Of a stretch of DNA of 64,000 bases, positions 63,221-64,000 are shown piece after piece (within the stretch, counting starts at the first letter, position 1; the number at the start of each line of letters is the position of its first letter). Origin of the DNA: JTS-RE37 sp041743425. GTDB lineage: Bacteria > Bacteroidota > Bacteroidia > Flavobacteriales > Flavobacteriaceae. A model generated the notes under the pieces. It did no database searches, was not told where the DNA came from, and worked only from the letters and a program-made list of their open reading frames with translations. The DNA lies in the NCBI GenBank assembly GCA_041743425.1, contig JBGTMS010000002.1:1-64000 (forward strand). The letters are read 5' to 3'. A program made the position numbers and the translations under genes.

Positions 63221-64000
63221 ATGTGTTCCCCCGCCGAAACATTTAAATTTTACCATCAACACTTTAAAAAAAGGGGAATTCATCTATGTTATGGCCCATG
63301 GATTTGTGCCTGTCTTGTAGGGGGCATTTTATCATGCGAACAATCTAAAGAAGCAGCTGCGATTTTATCCCCTGAGGAAGCTTTGTCATCCTTTATACTT
63401 GCCGATCCGAATCTTGACATTCAATTGGTGGCAGCAGAACCACTGGTGCAGGATCCGGTGGCCATCTCCTTTGACGGCGCTGGCCGGATGTGGGTGGTGG
63501 AGATGCTGGGATTTATGACAGATATTGAGGGTACCGGGGAAAAAGATCCGAGCGGAAGAGTATCCGTCCTCTTTGATGATGACAAGGACGGGCGTATGGA
63601 TCGGAGCATCATTTTTCTGGACAGTCTGGTGCTTCCCAGAGCGATAGCGCTGGTAGAAGGGGGCATCCTGGTTTCGGAGAATATCCCTTTGTGGTTTGCC
63701 AATGATATAGACGGCGATTTTGTGGCGGATCGCAAAGTGCTTGTAGATTCGACCTACGGAGGGCTGGGTATGCCCGAACATTCGGCAAATGGGCTTTTGC
63801 GGGGGATTGATAACTGGTACTATAATGCCAAATCCAAATACCGCTATAAACCGGTTGAAGGGCAGTGGATTAAGGAGGAAACAGAATTCAGAGGGCAATG
63901 GGGGATCTCCCATGACAATGCAGGCCGACTTTTTTATAACTATAACTGGTCACAGCTTCATGCTGATCTTGTGCCTCCCAATACACTTCAAAAAAATACG
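63221..64000 (+). CDS. PVC-type dehydrogenase/cytochrome lipoprotein, 5' part
   Basis: This gene runs off the right edge of the window: 260 codons are present and no stop is reached. From the ATG at 63221 there is a lipoprotein-like N-terminus with a hydrophobic segment (GPWICACLVGGILSC, lipobox Cys about residue 39) and then the start of a beta-propeller as in PVC-type heme-binding dehydrogenases and glucose/sorbosone dehydrogenase-like proteins. Visible segments are LVAAEPLVQDPVAISFDGAG, RMWVVEMLGF and VSVLFDDDKDGRMD, with LPRAIALVEGGILVSENIPL after them. Any heme or CxxCH part lies beyond the window. It starts 10 bases after the GntP stop. Confidence 0.75.
   Translation, partial: MCSPAETFKFYHQHFKKRGIHLCYGPWICACLVGGILSCEQSKEAAAILSPEEALSSFILADPNLDIQLVAAEPLVQDPVAISFDGAGRMWVVEMLGFMTDIEGTGEKDPSGRVSVLFDDDKDGRMDRSIIFLDSLVLPRAIALVEGGILVSENIPLWFANDIDGDFVADRKVLVDSTYGGLGMPEHSANGLLRGIDNWYYNAKSKYRYKPVEGQWIKEETEFRGQWGISHDNAGRLFYNYNWSQLHADLVPPNTLQKNT

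Overview
The window looks like chromosomal DNA of a marine-type flavobacterium (Bacteroidota, Flavobacteriaceae). Four things point there: the ribosomal tail rpsM-rpsK-rpsD-rpoA-rplQ is followed by carA, eno and gltA, with a ctlX-type hydrolase nearby; start codons have A-rich rather than strong Shine-Dalgarno leaders; the Bacteroidota -7 promoter element TAnnTTTG recurs upstream of genes; and there is a sigma/FecR/TonB-receptor set plus many exported lipoproteins. The genus is not determined. I found no rRNA, tRNA, CRISPR array, insertion sequence or prophage.

Layout. (1) 1-9.3 kb: ribosomal proteins, RNA polymerase alpha, carA, enolase, a GT5 glycogen synthase-like enzyme and citrate synthase. 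(2) 9.3-18.9 kb: two guanidine-group hydrolases (DDAH-like and CtlX), a DUF2461 protein, a BCCT transporter, an exported regulatory-domain protein, an SDR-DUF2867 protein, a protein of unknown function and argS. (3) 18.9-24.9 kb: an ECF sigma factor, FecR anti-sigma and STN-containing TonB receptor operon, with a large repeat-built lipoprotein facing away from it. (4) 25-50 kb: housekeeping and scattered metabolic genes, including ffh, folD, an exported esterase, a GH43 lipoprotein, YitT, a HerA-like ATPase, queE, a lipoprotein metalloprotease, a sterol desaturase-like enzyme, a NamZ-type muramidase, an FtsX-type permease, a cysteine synthase-like enzyme, a DUF1080 protein, SulP, an MBL-rhodanese protein and an exonuclease/GIY-YIG fusion. 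(5) 50-64 kb: a sugar-catabolic locus.

The last region is the most interesting. Genes from 50.1 to 57.1 kb match the non-phosphorylating L-fucose route: alpha-L-fucosidase, FucP symporter, L-fucose dehydrogenase-like SDR, keto-deoxy-fuconate dehydrogenase-like SDR, a fumarylacetoacetase-fold hydrolase that would give pyruvate and lactate, and an FMN L-lactate dehydrogenase. The fucosidase is split by one in-frame TAG that replaces an expected tryptophan codon. The fucose dehydrogenase-like SDR has Asn where the catalytic YxxxK lysine should be. A second block (57.1-64 kb) adds two SDRs, an exported TIM-barrel protein, an IlvD/Edd dehydratase, a GntP permease and a PVC-type dehydrogenase lipoprotein that runs off the right edge. 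No lactonase, mutarotase or dedicated regulator is visible in the window.

Several start codons were moved downstream because a promoter element, a better signal peptide or overlap with the preceding gene favoured the shorter form. Two small genes (a 51-aa lipoprotein and a possible 33-aa membrane peptide) were found in gaps by reading the sequence directly.
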